Positions 24,806 to 37,400 of a stretch of 64,000 bases of DNA are shown here, in pieces. Positions within the stretch are counted from its first letter, which is position 1. The number at the start of each line of letters is the position of its first letter. The position numbers and the translations under genes are program-made. The stretch is from NCBI GenBank assembly GCA_027924645.1, contig BSBN01000242.1, positions 1,674,001-1,738,000 on the forward strand, written 5' to 3'. The notes beneath the pieces are model-generated. The model was not told the origin of the DNA and did not search any database. It worked only from the letters and a program-made list of their open reading frames with translations. Source of the DNA: Cunninghamia lanceolata. Taxonomy: Eukaryota; Streptophyta; Pinopsida; Cupressales; Cupressaceae.

Positions 24806-25164
24806 TAACTATACAAAAGAGCATACAAGGATCCTATCTCTGGGATTTTATTCTTGGGTGATGCTATGAAGGGTGGGATAACAAGGCTAAATGCGGATGA
24901 CAAGGCTAAATGCAGAAAACTCCAAGCTATGAAATGTGAATAATGCAAATGATTGTGAATGGATGCAGGAATTTATTAGATGGTAGAACCGGCCGCTACA
25001 CATGGCGCCTAAAACAGGTTTTCACCATGGTACTTATCCAAGGCGTCACCAAATTAATTTTCATCATTGGAAGGCTTTATTGCACTTGGTTTTTTTCTGG
25101 AATATGCGATGGGTCATGCATAGAACCTTTTCAGGTGCATGTTGTTCATTGGTTCTTCTAGAGG

Positions 25165-26320
25165 CTACCCCTTTGGAGTTGAAAGATGATAAGCTCCTAA
25201 TCCGTAGCTAGCTGTGATGATAAAGGGGCCTAACCAATTAGGCTCAAATTTTCCCTTCTTAGGATGGGCTTGCATGTTTTTTTGATTCTCTAAAAGCACA
25301 AGGTCACCTACCTCAAATTGGCGGCTCTTGATCTTCTTATTATAACTTCTCCGTAGGCAATTTTGATAAGCCTGAAGATGGTTCAAACCGTTTAGGTGCT
25401 TTTCATCTAGCAACTCTAGTTCATTCAACGGTGCAACCTGATATTCCTCCTCAATGATGATATTCTTCAGTGAGATGCGAAGAGAAGGGAGTTCGACCTC
25501 AATAGGTAAGATGGCTTCGCAACCAAACACTAATGAATAGGGTGTGGCTCTTGTGGGGGTACGAATGCTAGTGCGATATGCCCATAGGGTAGGATTGAGC
25601 TGCAAATGCCAGTCGTGGCCAGCTTCATTGACTATTTTCTTCAATATGTGCAAAATAGTTTTGTTTGAAGCTTCGACCTGACCGTTACCTTGCGGGTAAT
25701 ATGGCGTGGAGAAGTGATGTTGGATATGGAATTTATCGCATAGAGTGCGAACCTCTTGGTTTTTGAAAGGCTTTCCATTATCTGTAATGATGGAATGTAG
25801 GATGCTGTATCGACAGATTATATAGTGAAGGATGAATTTGGAAATTTGGATACTGGTGGTAAAGGTGAGTGGAAGAGCCTCTACCCACTTAGTGAAGTAT
25901 TCTGTGGCGGTGATGATGAATTTATGGCCGTTAGAAGATGGTGGGTGAATCTTACCTACAAGGTCGACCCCCATTGTGAAAAAGGTCGTGGAGTTGTAAT
26001 CGGTTGTAATTCTTGTGATGGCACATGTATAAGATCTCCATGTTGCTGACAAGGTAGGCACTTCTTTACAAATTCATGCGCATCTTTCTCCATAGTCAGC
26101 CAATAATATCATGTCCGAAGAATCTTTTTAGCTAAGGTTGGTCCACTAGAATGCGCCCCATAGATACCCTCATGTACTTGCAAGGCAACCTCGACCTCCC
26201 TAGAATCAAGACATCTCAAAAGAGTACCATCGAGACCCCTTTGATATAAGGTGTCGCTGATAATGGTGTAACGAGATGCTTGGTGGATGAAGGTTTTTCA
26301 TTGTACAGATGTTAGGTTGG
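25165..26320 (-). pseudogene. Tat-like integrase, broken
   Basis: Integrase inserts the element cDNA into host DNA. The N-terminal HHCC zinc domain is readable near 26170-26040 (VHEGIYGAHSSG, CLPCQQHGD). The catalytic core has MGVDLVGK, IITDNGKPF and QVEASNKT, giving the D, D and E in order. The C-terminal part (FEVGDLVLLEN, WLGPFIITASYGLGAYHL) is complete and has no chromodomain, as expected for Tat. A stop precedes YYWLTM and a one-base shift lies near 25971, so it is inactive. Confidence 0.93.
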
Positions 26321-26489
26321 GTGGAAGGATGTTGTCGTGAAGGTACATATAGGTTTGTTGACACCACGGGGATAAAGGACCAACGATGTCGCATACAAGC
26401 TCAAATTGTGGAACATCATAAGCAGGTATAGGAAGTTCTTCTATTAGAAATTCGCACCTCTTGCTATCCTTTTTCATGTCAACTAATGA

Positions 26490-26940
26490 CCCTATGGTGG
26501 CCATTGCATCAGTTGCTTTATTCTTGAGCCTTGGAACCTATTCAAAGTGGATGTTGTGAAAATAATCCTTTCAAAGTCATCTACCATCCTCTTGTAAGGC
26601 AAGAGCTTGTTATCTTTTGTTTTATACTCATTATTCACCTGTCAGATGACCAATTGGGAATCACCATATATTGTCATCTTCTCGATTTTCCACTTGATTG
26701 CCATGCAGAGTCCTGTGATGAGGGCCTCGTATTCAGCTACGTTGTTAGTACATGGAAATGTGATCTTGTATGACTTAGGGATTGTGTTTCCTTGAGGGGT
26801 TACAAATAAAAGACCTACCCCCGAGCCGTGGTCAGTGTAAGACCCATCAAAGTACATTTTCCATGTGTTTTCAGCTGGTGTAACTGTTAGTATGGATTCA
26901 TCTGGAAACTCAGATAACAATGGATGCTCTGCTGGGATGG
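26490..26940 (-). pseudogene. Second RNase H domain of the Tat-like element
   Basis: The domain reads PIPAEHPLLSEFPDES, WKMYFDGSYTDHGSGVGLLF, NNVAEYEALITGL and IYGDSQLVI, giving the acidic residues of a plant/archaeal-type RNase H. It lies between the RT-RNase H part and integrase, which places the element in the Tat lineage. A stop after LVI and a shift near 26520 break the link to integrase. Its N-terminal linker was split from RT by the 2258-bp insertion: removing the insert and one GAGCG restores DQLADAPIPAEHPL in frame. Confidence 0.92.
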
Positions 26941-26945
26941 GAGCG

Positions 26946-29203
26946 TGGTTGTGATCACCTAAGTTTAGCGTTCTGAAATTAAGTTGCAGGCAAAATGTAC
27001 ATTGGCGGGCTTGCAAAAGTCTCCATCGCCCTTTGAAAAAATTAGTTAGATGCATTTCTGAATGCATATCGGGCTCTAAATGTGCATATACAAAGGGGGG
27101 ATCTTTCACAGATTCCCGAGAATATTCCCGCTTTGTATATCGGGTTGTATGTAATGGTGCATTTGAAAGATACAAGGGAATATACAAGAGTTGGCGCAGA
27201 TGCATTTGCTACAGTGGCAAGGGGGAGATACATTTGGTGGGCCTGCAGGTATATACAAATGAGTTTGTATGTTCGGACATACAAAGGTCATATACAAAGT
27301 GAAATATACAAGGGCGTGCTAATATACATTTGCTACAGTGGCGAGGCAGAGATGCATGTGGTGGGGCCCGTGGATATACAAGGTGGAATATATATGCAAT
27401 ATACATTCGAGCACACATACAATGGTTAGATACATTGCAGGAATATTCTGGAGAAGATTCCTTGTTTGTATGTGCAAAGGAATGATGTACAATGACCGAT
27501 ATACAAATGGTGGGGCCCGTGGATAGGACATACAAAGGCGAATGTATGTGAAGTATACATTCAAAATATACAAAACAAAGGCATACATTCTGAACCCAAT
27601 TGGAAATCAAGCTGCAATAGATAGATTTTCAGGTCCGCGGGTTGTATATTGTGTTTGTATATGCGATATACAAGTGAAGATACAAAGGTCAAGATGCAAG
27701 CCGGACCCGAATAAGTTTCCAATCTGCTTCATAATATTTTGGGGTCCACCTTGTATATTAAAACTGTTGCATGTATATGCATTTTGCATATACAAAGGGT
27801 TTTTGAAAGGCGAACAGTGGCGATTGTATATGCATATGTTTTCAGCGATAGGAGCATGAAGTGCCTACATGGAATGTTTTCACTAGTTGGCAACTTTTCA
27901 GTGTTTTTTGATGCCATTGATCCTAGCGACAGGAGGTAGATCGACGGCCATGCTTTGAGACTGCAACGATGGTTTTTTCTGGGTGAGTGCGGCCATTTTT
28001 GAGCGGGAAAATCCCCAAATGCATCTGCTGTTGCATCCCGCGGGTAGATGAAGCATTGATGGCAGATTGTGCAGGGAAGTATGGGTGAGGCGACAGGTGA
28101 ACTACCAGGCTTACGAAGAGAACCTTCAGGCGACGGCCCAGATCCCGATTCCATCTGCCCCTTTCTCCTTGTCCCTCTGCTGCATTCAATTTTGAGTGCC
28201 ATTTCTCATGGTGCATTGTATCTGGCAAAATTTGGATTTGCCTTGTGATTAATTTGTTGAGTACACTTCCTTGTTGTATAAGGAGGACTGTGTTACTCAT
28301 TTTTAGTTGTTGAAGACTTGGGCAATTTTTTGGGGGAAAGATAATGAAATACAGAGCATTTCCTTGATGTTCTATCCCATTTTGGAGTTTATGTATTGCA
28401 TCTGTGATGTATCTTGCACATATGTTCAGTTTCAGTGTTAATTTTATATGAAAAATGCTTGTTGCATGTATTTATCTATTTGTCTCCATTTGTTGCATGC
28501 AATTTCTTCTTTTGAATCTGGTTGCTAAGGGTTTCATAGATTCAGGGATACAAGTTTCTGTATCACGTGCTTCATCTCTAACTTCCATTCAAGGAGTGGA
28601 TTAAACTGTTTTAGGTCAAGCATGGAGAAGGTTGTGTGTCAGCAGGGATAGCTGTAAGTAGAGGCAGCTAAATACCCATCCTTGGATGATGTTTGTAAGG
28701 CAAGCATCAATCCATCCCCTTGAAACTCGAATGCTAGTTGCAAGCCGTCCTCATGTATATGTCTATTTGACTCCTTGCCCTTAGATAGGCACCGGTCTGT
28801 TGTTGTGAAGTAGTTATGATCCAAAGCCCCTGTCTTGCATCAAAACCATCAAATTTCAAACCCTTCCATAATTTCAACCTGTTAGTTGTAGTAGGATTAG
28901 AACCCTTGCATACTATCATCCGTAACCAGACACATATGTCCAAGAATGTTGCTAACCTTGTGATTTGTCACACAAATCTTGGTCCTAAAATGAGAGTATT
29001 CTGTCTGTTATCACAAAGCTAAATCTTAATGTCTTTGGGTGAGTCAAAGTGTCAAATCTTTAGCAAATAGGGATACCCCCTTGGTGTGGCAGAACCAGAA
29101 GTGAAGGGGAGGCAGCTCATGCAACCTCCCATTTCTATTGGCCAGATCAGCCTGTGCATAGGAACTGGCAAACCCTCTACCGATTCAGAGAAAATAACCA
29201 ACA
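26946..29203. mobile_element. 2258-bp insertion, probable solo LTR, inside Tat pol
   Basis: Flanked by GAGCG at 26941-26945 and 29204-29208. It starts TGGTTGTGATC and ends ATAACCAACA, so it is TG..CA with a 5-bp duplication, as for LTR elements. I found no second copy of the ends inside it, which favours a long solo LTR; the orientation is perhaps minus (start TGTTGGTTATTT). No coding domain is recognised. Removing the insert exactly restores the Tat reading frame, so the boundaries are secure even though the class is inferred. Confidence 0.8.
27060..27850. repeat. Cluster of degenerate ATACAAA-containing repeats
   Basis: ATATACAAA/CATACAAAG or the inverse TTTGTAT occurs about twenty times in 790 bp. 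Longer shared blocks recur: CATTTGCTACAGTGGC at about 27203 and 27325, and GGTGGGGCCCGTGGATA at about 27359 and 27510, with a looser form near 27236. This suggests three decayed units of about 120-170 bp inside the insertion. Confidence 0.8.
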
Positions 29204-29208
29204 GAGCG

Positions 29209-30719
29209 TCTGCTAACTGATCTGCAATAACCTATCCTTTGATGGCTTTTCTTTCCATATACTCAATATCAAACTTGCTCAAGATCATTACCCACTTTGA
29301 TGTCCTTCATGTAAGAGCTGCTTTGCTTAACAGATTTTTCAATGGATCTATTTTTGCGATGAGCTTCGTTTTGTGGTTAAGCATGTAGTGTCTTAAATTT
29401 TGAGAAGTAAAGACCATTGCTAGACATGTTCGCTCAATAGGTGTGTAGTTAAGCTCATAAGCTACCAATGTGTGGCTGATATAATAAATAGCCCTCTCTT
29501 TTCCTTGTTCATCATGTTGTGCCAACAATGCCCCAACTGCTATTTCTGTTGCTGATATATAAAGGAGAAGAGGTTGTCCTAATCTCGGTGGCATGAGGAC
29601 TGGTGGGTTAACAAGGTACTTCTTCAATTGTTTGAAGGCCAGTTGATAGTTGTTATCCCACTGAAAAGCTATATTTTTCTTGAGAAGATGCTGAAATGGT
29701 TGACACTTATCGGCAAGCTGTGCTATGAATTGGCGGATAGACTGTAACTTCCCTTGAAGGCTTCTAAGCTTCTTAAGCATTGTAGGAGAAGGCATTTCCA
29801 TTATGGATTTAACCTTATTAGGATCTAATTCTATTCCCCTCCTTGATACTATGTATTCCAGGAGTTTTTCGGAGGTTACTCCAAGGACACACTTCTTGGG
29901 GTTCAATCTTACATTGTATTGTTCCATTTGGTCAAAGATCTTTGCTAGCACATCTAAATGTTCTTCTCTTGTCTTTGATTTGCCCAATAAGTCATCTACA
30001 TAGTCTTCCATTATTTTGTGAAAGAAGTCATGGAAGATAACTGTCATGGCTCTTTGGTATGTCGCTCCTGCATTCTTCAAACCAAATGGCACCATGACCC
30101 AACAATAAGTTCCCCACGGTGCTATGAATGATGTCTTATGCTGATCCTCCTCTACTATTTTGATTTGGTTATATCCAGAAAATTCATCCATGAGTTATAG
30201 CATTTCATGTCCAGCAGTAAGATCTACAATGATGTCAATGTTAAGAAGAGGGAAATCATCCTTAGGGCAAGCTTTGTTGAGGTCTCGAAAGTCTATACAA
30301 CGATGGATGCCCCCAATCACTTTCTTAACTGGTACCAGATTCGATACCCATTGAGGGTAATCTATCTGTCGAAGAAACCCCACATCTAACAGTTTCTTCA
30401 ATTCTGCTTTAATAAGAAATGCTACCTGCGGATTCATCTTTCTCAATTTCTGCCTCACTAGTTTTGCATCTGGATGTACCGCAAGGTGGTGAACGATGAG
30501 GGCAGGATCTAGCCCAGGCATGTCAGTGTAGGTCCACGCAAAGTTGATGCTTCTTTGTTTGAAGAAATTCAAGAAGGCCTCTTGTTCTTTTGATGTCAAT
30601 GATTCAGCTCGGTATGTAATTTTAGGTTCGTCCTCTGTTCCAAGATTCATTTCATGTGACTCTTCCACCAATATGGGTGATCTTTCTTTATAAAACTCAG
30701 GCACTTCAGGGAGGTCCAA
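29209..30719 (-). pseudogene. Tat-like reverse transcriptase and first RNase H, broken
   Basis: This part of pol copies the element RNA into cDNA and degrades the template. RT motifs are present in order: PQWVSNLVPVKK, RCIDFRDLNKACPKDDFPL, DEFSGYNQIKI, FGLKNAGATYQRAM and the catalytic EDYVDDLLG. The tether and RNase H follow (FQWDNNYQLAFKQLKKYL, LLLYISATEIAVGALLAQ, AIYYISHTLVAYELNYTPIE). An in-frame TAA at 30195-30197 falls just before MDEFSGYN, and another stop precedes VIADQLAD. The domain ends at the GAGCG insertion point. Confidence 0.94.
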
Positions 30720-30960
30720 TCTCTCATCCTCTAGCGCCTCAGAAGGTTTTCACCAGAGGATACGTCCTTTATTTTTACCTTTTTATCATCCAAAAGTGCC
30801 ACAAAGTGGTTTTCGCCAGGGGATGTTATTTTTATTTTCATCATTCTACGACTAAGAGATTGGGTGGTCTACCCAAAGTAAGCAGAAGTGTTAAGCTCCA
30901 TGATGTATCATGCTTTATGATCTCCCAAGGGGAAATGATTTCTCACTCCCATGAATTCAG

Positions 30961-31764
30961 CTAGAACCTCATCATTTTGTACAACATCAAGGACAGATGG
31001 TCCTTGTTGGTCCCAATCAATAAGTTGAGGGTATATAAGAGGTAGGTCATTAGAGGTGGATGGCATGGGGGATAATGTGAAGATGGTACAAATGGATGAT
31101 TCGAATAGCTCAGCAAGGTCGGTGAAGTAGTCATATGGTACTCTTCATTGATGTCATTGATTACCGGGAAGGCCTTAGCATCCTCGACAAAAGTACACTC
31201 ACGTTCCATAGGGTTTGGTTCCAGTTTTCCATACCCTAAACCATGGTAGTAGTGGTTTCTTGTTGCTTGTATTGGTTCCATGATCCCTTGTTCATGCAAG
31301 CCCATGCCCCCTTGTCCTTTATATCCCATGTTCTTAACAATCTGGAGTCCTTTACCATAAATTTTTGTTGGCAGAGTTGGGACGTCTTTGTCTTCTTCAT
31401 CCTTGTATAGCCACGAAGAAATGTCCTCGAGATCATCCTGCTCCAAGAGATGTTTCTTTTCGAAAGTAGGTGTCGGTTTGCATTTGATCACTACGGTGGA
31501 AACTTCATTCTCCCTAGGAGTGCCATATGTCCTGGGGGATGGTGGTAAGTGGCTGACACAAAAGAAAGCGCCATGTAAATCATACTCACCACATCCCTTG
31601 TCAATTGCCTTGATCTTGATTTCGAGGTAAAGAGATGATTGCGATGTTGATGGCAAATCAGCAGGATCAATGTAGGCAGAGGATGATATGGTCTTTTGTT
31701 TAGGCTTAGAGGGGGTCATGACAGGATGATTATATGGACAGAAGGTACGGTCATGTCCCTCCAA
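30961..31764 (-). pseudogene. Tat-like pol segment with a G-patch domain
   Basis: An uninterrupted 267-codon frame between protease and RT. Near residues 134-163 it carries KIYGKGLQIVKNMGYKGQGG followed by MGLHEQGIMEPI, with the glycine spacing of a G-patch, a nucleic-acid-binding motif that also activates DEAH helicases. The flanks are acidic (LEQDDLEDISSWLYKDEEDK). The rest is low-complexity linker. It would be part of the polyprotein and not a separate gene. Frame changes separate it from the protease and RT. Confidence 0.8.
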
Positions 31765-31769
31765 AAACT

Positions 31770-32687
31770 GCAGTATTGAAAGGGACGAGGATCGGCGTAG
31801 ATGGTTACTTCTATACTGTTATGTGGAAACTTTAGGCATTGATGGAAGGTGGAAGGGACGGCTTGCATGATGTGAATCCATGGTTGGCCAAGAGAAATGT
31901 TGTAGGGAAGATCAAGGTCAAGGACCTGGCACTTTGTCTCCAGAATCTTTTGTCCTACCTAAATAGGGAGCTTGATAGTTCCTTCAGACAATCTCTCTGT
32001 ATCATCATATCCTTTGATGGTGAGGGATTCGTTAGTATCTATGAACCACATCAGAATATCCCAAGTGTTTTAATAGCTTTAGAGTGCACAGATTTAGGCC
32101 AGAGCCACCATCTATTAAAACCCTTTTATGATATGTTTATGGACGAGTACTTCGATGTGTAGTGCTTCATTGTGGGAGGCATGAGCTGTGGGAAGATCTT
32201 TTTTTGAGAAAGTGAGGTGATGGGGTGCAGAGATATGGGCTACCATAGCTTGGAATTGTTCCACATTTAGATTTGTGGGGACTTGCATCTCTATCAAGGC
32301 CTTATCAAGAATTTCTCTATGGAGCGGAGATGTACAGAGAAGCTCGAGAATGGATATTTGGGTAGGTGTCTTTCCTAGATGATCTAGGAGGTTATATTTA
32401 CGTGTGGATGGCTTAGGAGGTATGGATGATGGAGGTTGGTTGGATGTGGATGGTTGATTAGTAGGAGTAGCACCATGAATGGTAACACGACTACGGTAGG
32501 TTGTGACAGCACAATCCAGGGCTTTAACCCGAATAGTGATGGTATTAACATGGCTGAAAGATTTCTCTATCTGACCCACAACAGAATTGAAAGAGTTTGG
32601 AGGGGGGACAACATGATATGTTTGGTTGGATGATGAAGAGTCCTTTCCTTTGTTATGATCAGGGAGGGGATCTTTGTATGCTCCCAA
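31770..32687 (-). pseudogene. Tat-like protease region, frameshifted
   Basis: The frame from 32687 shows the conserved pre-protease segment (YNLLDHLGKTPTQISILELL, SPLHREILDKALI, VEQFQAMVAHIS). The frame then shifts by one base near 32115, after which VLIDGGSGLNLCTLKLL appears (catalytic DGGSG at about 32091-32112). This is the aspartic protease that would cut the polyprotein. Further stops follow towards 31770. Confidence 0.88.
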
Positions 32688-32750
32688 GTTTGCGTTTGGG
32701 GATGGATTAGAAGAGTCTTGGAGGGCGACTTTCCCCGATTCTATAAGATC

Positions 32751-34495
32751 TTATATGTGATGTTTTAATCTCATGTAGTTCAATGTTGTGTGTCCTTTAA
32801 CACGATGGTACTCATAGAATGCATTCTCATCGAACCACGAAGGTTTGAACTGATTCTCATCGTATGGCCGAACAAGGGGAAGATTTATCAAGTTCTCTTT
32901 CACACATCTATCCAAAACATCTTTAGTAGGTTCCCCTAAAGGCGTAAATCTCCTTCTAGGGTTATCATTTTGTCTAGGTGGCCCTTTTGGTATGTTTACA
33001 TTGTTGCTCGAGGTAGTAGGTGGGGCATTATTTTGAATGTTTTGGACAGATTTCACATCTGTGACACCGTCGTTGAGAGTGTTTTTATTCTTAACCCAAA
33101 AATGGGGTTTCTCACTTGTTTGAGCATTGTTGTTGTTTGTGTTGTTGTTATTGTTACTGTTCTTGCTGTTGTCATACAATTTTATCGAGCCTTTGGTGAT
33201 AAGAGCTCTCTCAATGGTTGTTCCTTTGTCAATAAACTCTTCAAAGGTAGAAGTGCATAGCACTTGCAGATGGAATCCCATTTCTGGGTTTAGGTTGGTG
33301 ACGAACATGGTCACGAGTTGCTTTTCAGGAATAGGCCATGGTAGCTTGCTTGCCAAGGCTCTCCACCTCTGTAAAAAGGTGGCAAATGATTCCCCATTCC
33401 TTTGTTTTGTCTTACAAAGGTCAATCATTAAATCCTCATGCTCGAAATTGTAAGAGAAATGGTTTATAAATTTCTCTTTGAGTTCTTGGAATGTTTTGAT
33501 GCTAGGGGGAAGATGTGCGAACCATTTAGTGACTTGTCCACCAAGGCTTCGAGGGAAAAGTCTCATCAAATAAGTGTCATTGTAAGAGACTTCAAGGAAA
33601 GCGATGTAAAATTCCTATAAGTGTTCTTGAGGATCTCCCTTTCCCTTGTATTTGTCAAATTTTGGTGTTTCAAAGTGTTTAGGGAAGGGGGGCATGTGTA
33701 GAGTCCTATCAAAGGGATAAGGACATATATCCTCAAGGGAATACTATTTCTTTTTGTGTCCCAGTTGTAATTCATCGAGCTTTTGCATAACAAGGCTCCA
33801 GGGATCCGGTATTGGAGGTGGTTGTGGTGTGGAATTTGTTTGCACTTGAATCAGTTGTTGAAGATATGGTAGTACTTGTGTGTTTTGGTTCAACAGTGGG
33901 GGATTTTGTTGTTGTTGGGCCAGGTATTGTTGAACAACAATGAGTTGTTGTTGGATATGTAGTGGAGTTTGCAGATTTGTGTTTGGATTAGCTTGTGATG
34001 TTTGGACATTTATGGTATTTGAAGTGTTGTGGTGTTAGAGGGTTGTTCAGAAAATAGTTGCATTATGAAGGCAATAGTGTTGGGATCAATTGCTGGTACA
34101 CTTGTAGAAGCATTCACGTGCATGGTGTTGGTGAGAATATTAAGGGTGAGAAGGGGCGTGGACGTGGTGGCATTAATGTTTGTGGGATTTGTGGATGACA
34201 CAGTGACTATAGGTAAGGAAGCCCCGTGTCGAATAAGATACTCCACATACCTATTTGGATCTGATTAGAGAACCCTATTAAGTATATCCATGCTGTCAGG
34301 ATCTTGCATGAAACCTAGGACATCTTGATCAATTATGGATGTGTTTGATGACAATGAAGGTGGAAGTGAATTGTCGTAGGGCATGTTGTCTTGATCAGTT
34401 TGGGGCATTCTGATGTTCGTATTTAACCCAAGGGGTATGTTATTTTGATCAGTTTGGGGCATTCCGATGTTCGTATTTAGCCCAAAGGATCCCAT
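32751..34495 (-). pseudogene. Tat-like gag, broken
   Basis: Gag forms the particle that packages the element RNA. The N-terminal part is rich in N, T and Q with poly-Gln (VVQQYLAQQQQNPPLL). The retrotransposon gag domain follows (LFPRSLGGQVTKWFAHLPPS, FQELKEKFINHF, ESFATFLQRWRALASKLP) and then a poly-Asn linker. The terminal knuckle region reads YEYHRVKGHTTLNYMRLKHH, where the usual two Cys are both Tyr. Stops at about 34262 and 33748, a shift near 34010 and a stop at the C-terminal end make it a pseudogene. Confidence 0.9.
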
Positions 34496-37400
34496 CTCTC
34501 AAATTTTCTTGGCTTGTGATCTTATCAAGGGCATGCAATAATCTTGGGATGAACTTGGTTATGGGATGAAATGGATTGATGTTTTGAGAATGACCTTAGA
34601 GATTAATTAGAAATTGGTTGGACCCAAAGGTGGTGATAGTTTTGGAAATGATTAGGATGGGGTTATTTGACCTCAAGAATTTTTAAAAGGATGATGTTTG
34701 GCTAAAGAGGTTAAAGATGTGATGATTGATTTGGATGATAGTTTAAAATCAAAAGGATGAGCTTGGACAAAATCTAGATCTTTTGGGTTTGTTTCAAGGA
34801 TGATTCCTTCTACTCAAGGTAGACAAATGACCTTAAGCCGAAAGGATGGATAATTATTTCACTTGAAAGGCAGACTAATGACCCTCAAATAAAATAAGGA
34901 TGATGAAGGATAAGATCTAGATTTAATCTTTTGCACAAGATTGATTTTTGGATATGTTTTAGTTGATCAATGTTGATTGATTTTGGATAGGTTGGTGAGG
35001 TGTTTCCTAAGGTCAAATGCAAAATGTTTTGTGGGAAATTCAAGGTTCAGATGGATGTAGGTAAAAAATGATTTTGGAATGAAATGGCTAAGGGGTCCAA
35101 CGGATTAAAATGTTTTCTCTAAGATCAAGGTAAAAGTGGATGAATGTATTCTAGAGTGAAGTGGACAATTTGGTGAAAGGTTGGGATATGATTTGGATGG
35201 AGCACGGATTATACTTAGACAAGTCTCAAGGTATTTTTGAATTTTTGACAAAGTTTTTGATTTTTTTGAATTTTTGGTCAAATTATGGATTTGGAGATGG
35301 TCAAATGTTTTGATGGATGGATTTTGAGATGGTTTGATTTTTTCAAAGGTTTTGAGTGGAAATGTTGATGAATGTCTCTTGGCAAGCAAAAACAAAGAAA
35401 TCAATCACACAATGGAAAGTTTGTTTAATGTTTCAAAAGTTTTGAAAACAAGCAGAACCTAAGGATGGCAAGGACTATATCTGTTGGGTTCCCACTTGGA
35501 TTTCTCCAGCCACACTTATTCAAAGTGGATAGCTCTAGAAACTTGGTGGCACGGGCTCCCCCTTACAGTGCACTCACTTCTTAGGCACACCAAGTTCCAA
35601 GTCCTCAAGACGCGCAGATCTTAAGGTACTTTGCTATCTCTGCTAAGAACTATGAGAGTGTGGGATGGCTCTAGAGGTCTATCTTCCGACCTCCTACACT
35701 AACAGATAGAGGGTTTTGGGCCACTACACAAAGGTTTCTTATAAGGGCTTCCGTTTAGGTGGCCATACATGTGATGATTCACTTCGATAAGGAGGCTTCC
35801 TAGCCTGCAGAGGTTACACTCTACAGGGTTTTAGGGGAAACATTTGTCGGTATGACACAACTACACCTGTTGTTTGTGACTTTCATCACAAACACATTAT
35901 TTATATAGCGTCTTGGAAGGGCTTGGCTTTAGCCTGTTTCCACTTGGGTCGTACCCCTTCTCACAATGGGAAGGCATGCCCTCTAAAAAATATGTAACAA
36001 TAATTTATCTTACACCCAAGATCCGCTTTATAGGAAAGGGGAGATGATACTTTTGTTGTTAAATTTTTGGGTTGATACAAAAGATGTGCTAAGCACCAAA
36101 CACGACAAGCAAAAACTAATGTTCTTTTTAAGTCCAAAACCAAATGTTCCTAAGATCAAACAAGTTTTCTTTTTAAACCCAAAGTAAATGTTTGCCTAAC
36201 TTAGTGAAAAGCAATACTATTCTTTGACCGATTGAACCTACAAGAAACATGTCAGTTGTTTTTCCTCCATTCTTCGACAAACGTGTTTGACAAGCTGCAC
36301 AGGTAGATTGTTAGCTGCCAAAGAGGATTAGGTCAAAAGATATGATCTGATAAAAACCTGCAATTGATGATCTGATAGAGTGAAATAAGTTGCAAAAATA
36401 GAAAGTACATGAAATTCTATGCACTTTTAAAAAAAATTCGCTGAAAAAGGATATGTTTTGCTCAAGTTATGTGCAATCAAAGTTTGAAAAGAAGCTGATG
36501 TTTACCTACAAAAATACCTGATGAAATGATGAGATTACCTAATGAAACCCCCACAGCTGCGAAGTTTGTCGAGTTACCTTTCTGATGAGTCTTTCTGCGC
36601 GAGTTTTTGAGTTCGTATGACCAAGTTATGATAAAAAGAAAAAAATGCCCTTCTAGGGCATATGGAGGCAAGAGATAACCCTGATAGTTTTAAAAAAAAG
36701 GACCGCTAGTGGTCACAGTGTAACTAGTCACATTGATCAATTAGTATCTGTGATGGTTTAGTAGGCGGGCAGTTAAGAGAAGTCAGCTAGCTCTTGGTTC
36801 CTCATATGACTGGGAGTTGCCGGAAAGAAAAAATATAAAGGCAAAGAAAATAGAAAGGGGGGCCGAAAGGCGAGCCCTCCTCCCCAGTCACCAAATGTGA
36901 CCAACACCAATGAACAAGCGAGCGATAAAACCGTAGCAAATCTCAATGGTAAATGTGAGTGATTTAACCATAGCAAATTTCATTGATAACTATGAGCGAT
37001 TTAACCATGACTGGATTTCCTGTAATTGCGAGCAGACACTCCTAATAGCGACCAAGTCAAAGCTTGGTTAGGCTTTTAAAACTAGCAATGGTCGATACAC
37101 AATGGATGGGAAGCGGTTTAGGGGTTTTTGCTAAGAATTTAGATCCTTAGGTTAGAGATGGATAAATGATGGTGGCGGCTATGGTTTGTTCGCAGGTTTT
37201 TACAGTGGCGACGAGGCTTCATTGCTGCCCAATAGGTGGCGATGAGAATTTTTATGGTTGCGGCAAGATTTCTAATAGCTATGACCAATGTCTAAGAAGG
37301 TGTCGACTGGTAGCCAGGAGGTAGCGGCGGAAGAGCATCAACTAGTGGAGGAATGGTGAAGAGTAGGTTTTTGGTGACTGAATTAGGGTTTTCAAACATA

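Larger units (their letters stand above)
23234..25164 (-). other. 3' untranslated region of the Tat-like element
   Basis: About 1.9 kb between the integrase stop and the polypurine tract, without coding potential. The plus strand is rich in GATTGATTGATGA-like sequence. Two repeat arrays lie inside, near 24151-24455 and 24735-24805. Long, repeat-bearing 3' regions are known in the Tat/Ogre group. Confidence 0.75.

Noticed and set aside
25825..26049. Plus-strand frames opposite integrase
   Set aside because: They are shadows of the minus-strand integrase, whose catalytic motifs are clear.
27923..28300. 125-codon minus-strand frame inside the 2258-bp insertion
   Set aside because: No recognisable domain, overlaps another frame of similar length, and lies within probable LTR sequence.
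33120..33175. TTG-rich microsatellite
   Set aside because: It is the poly-Asn linker of the Tat-like gag read on the other strand, so it is not listed as an independent repeat.
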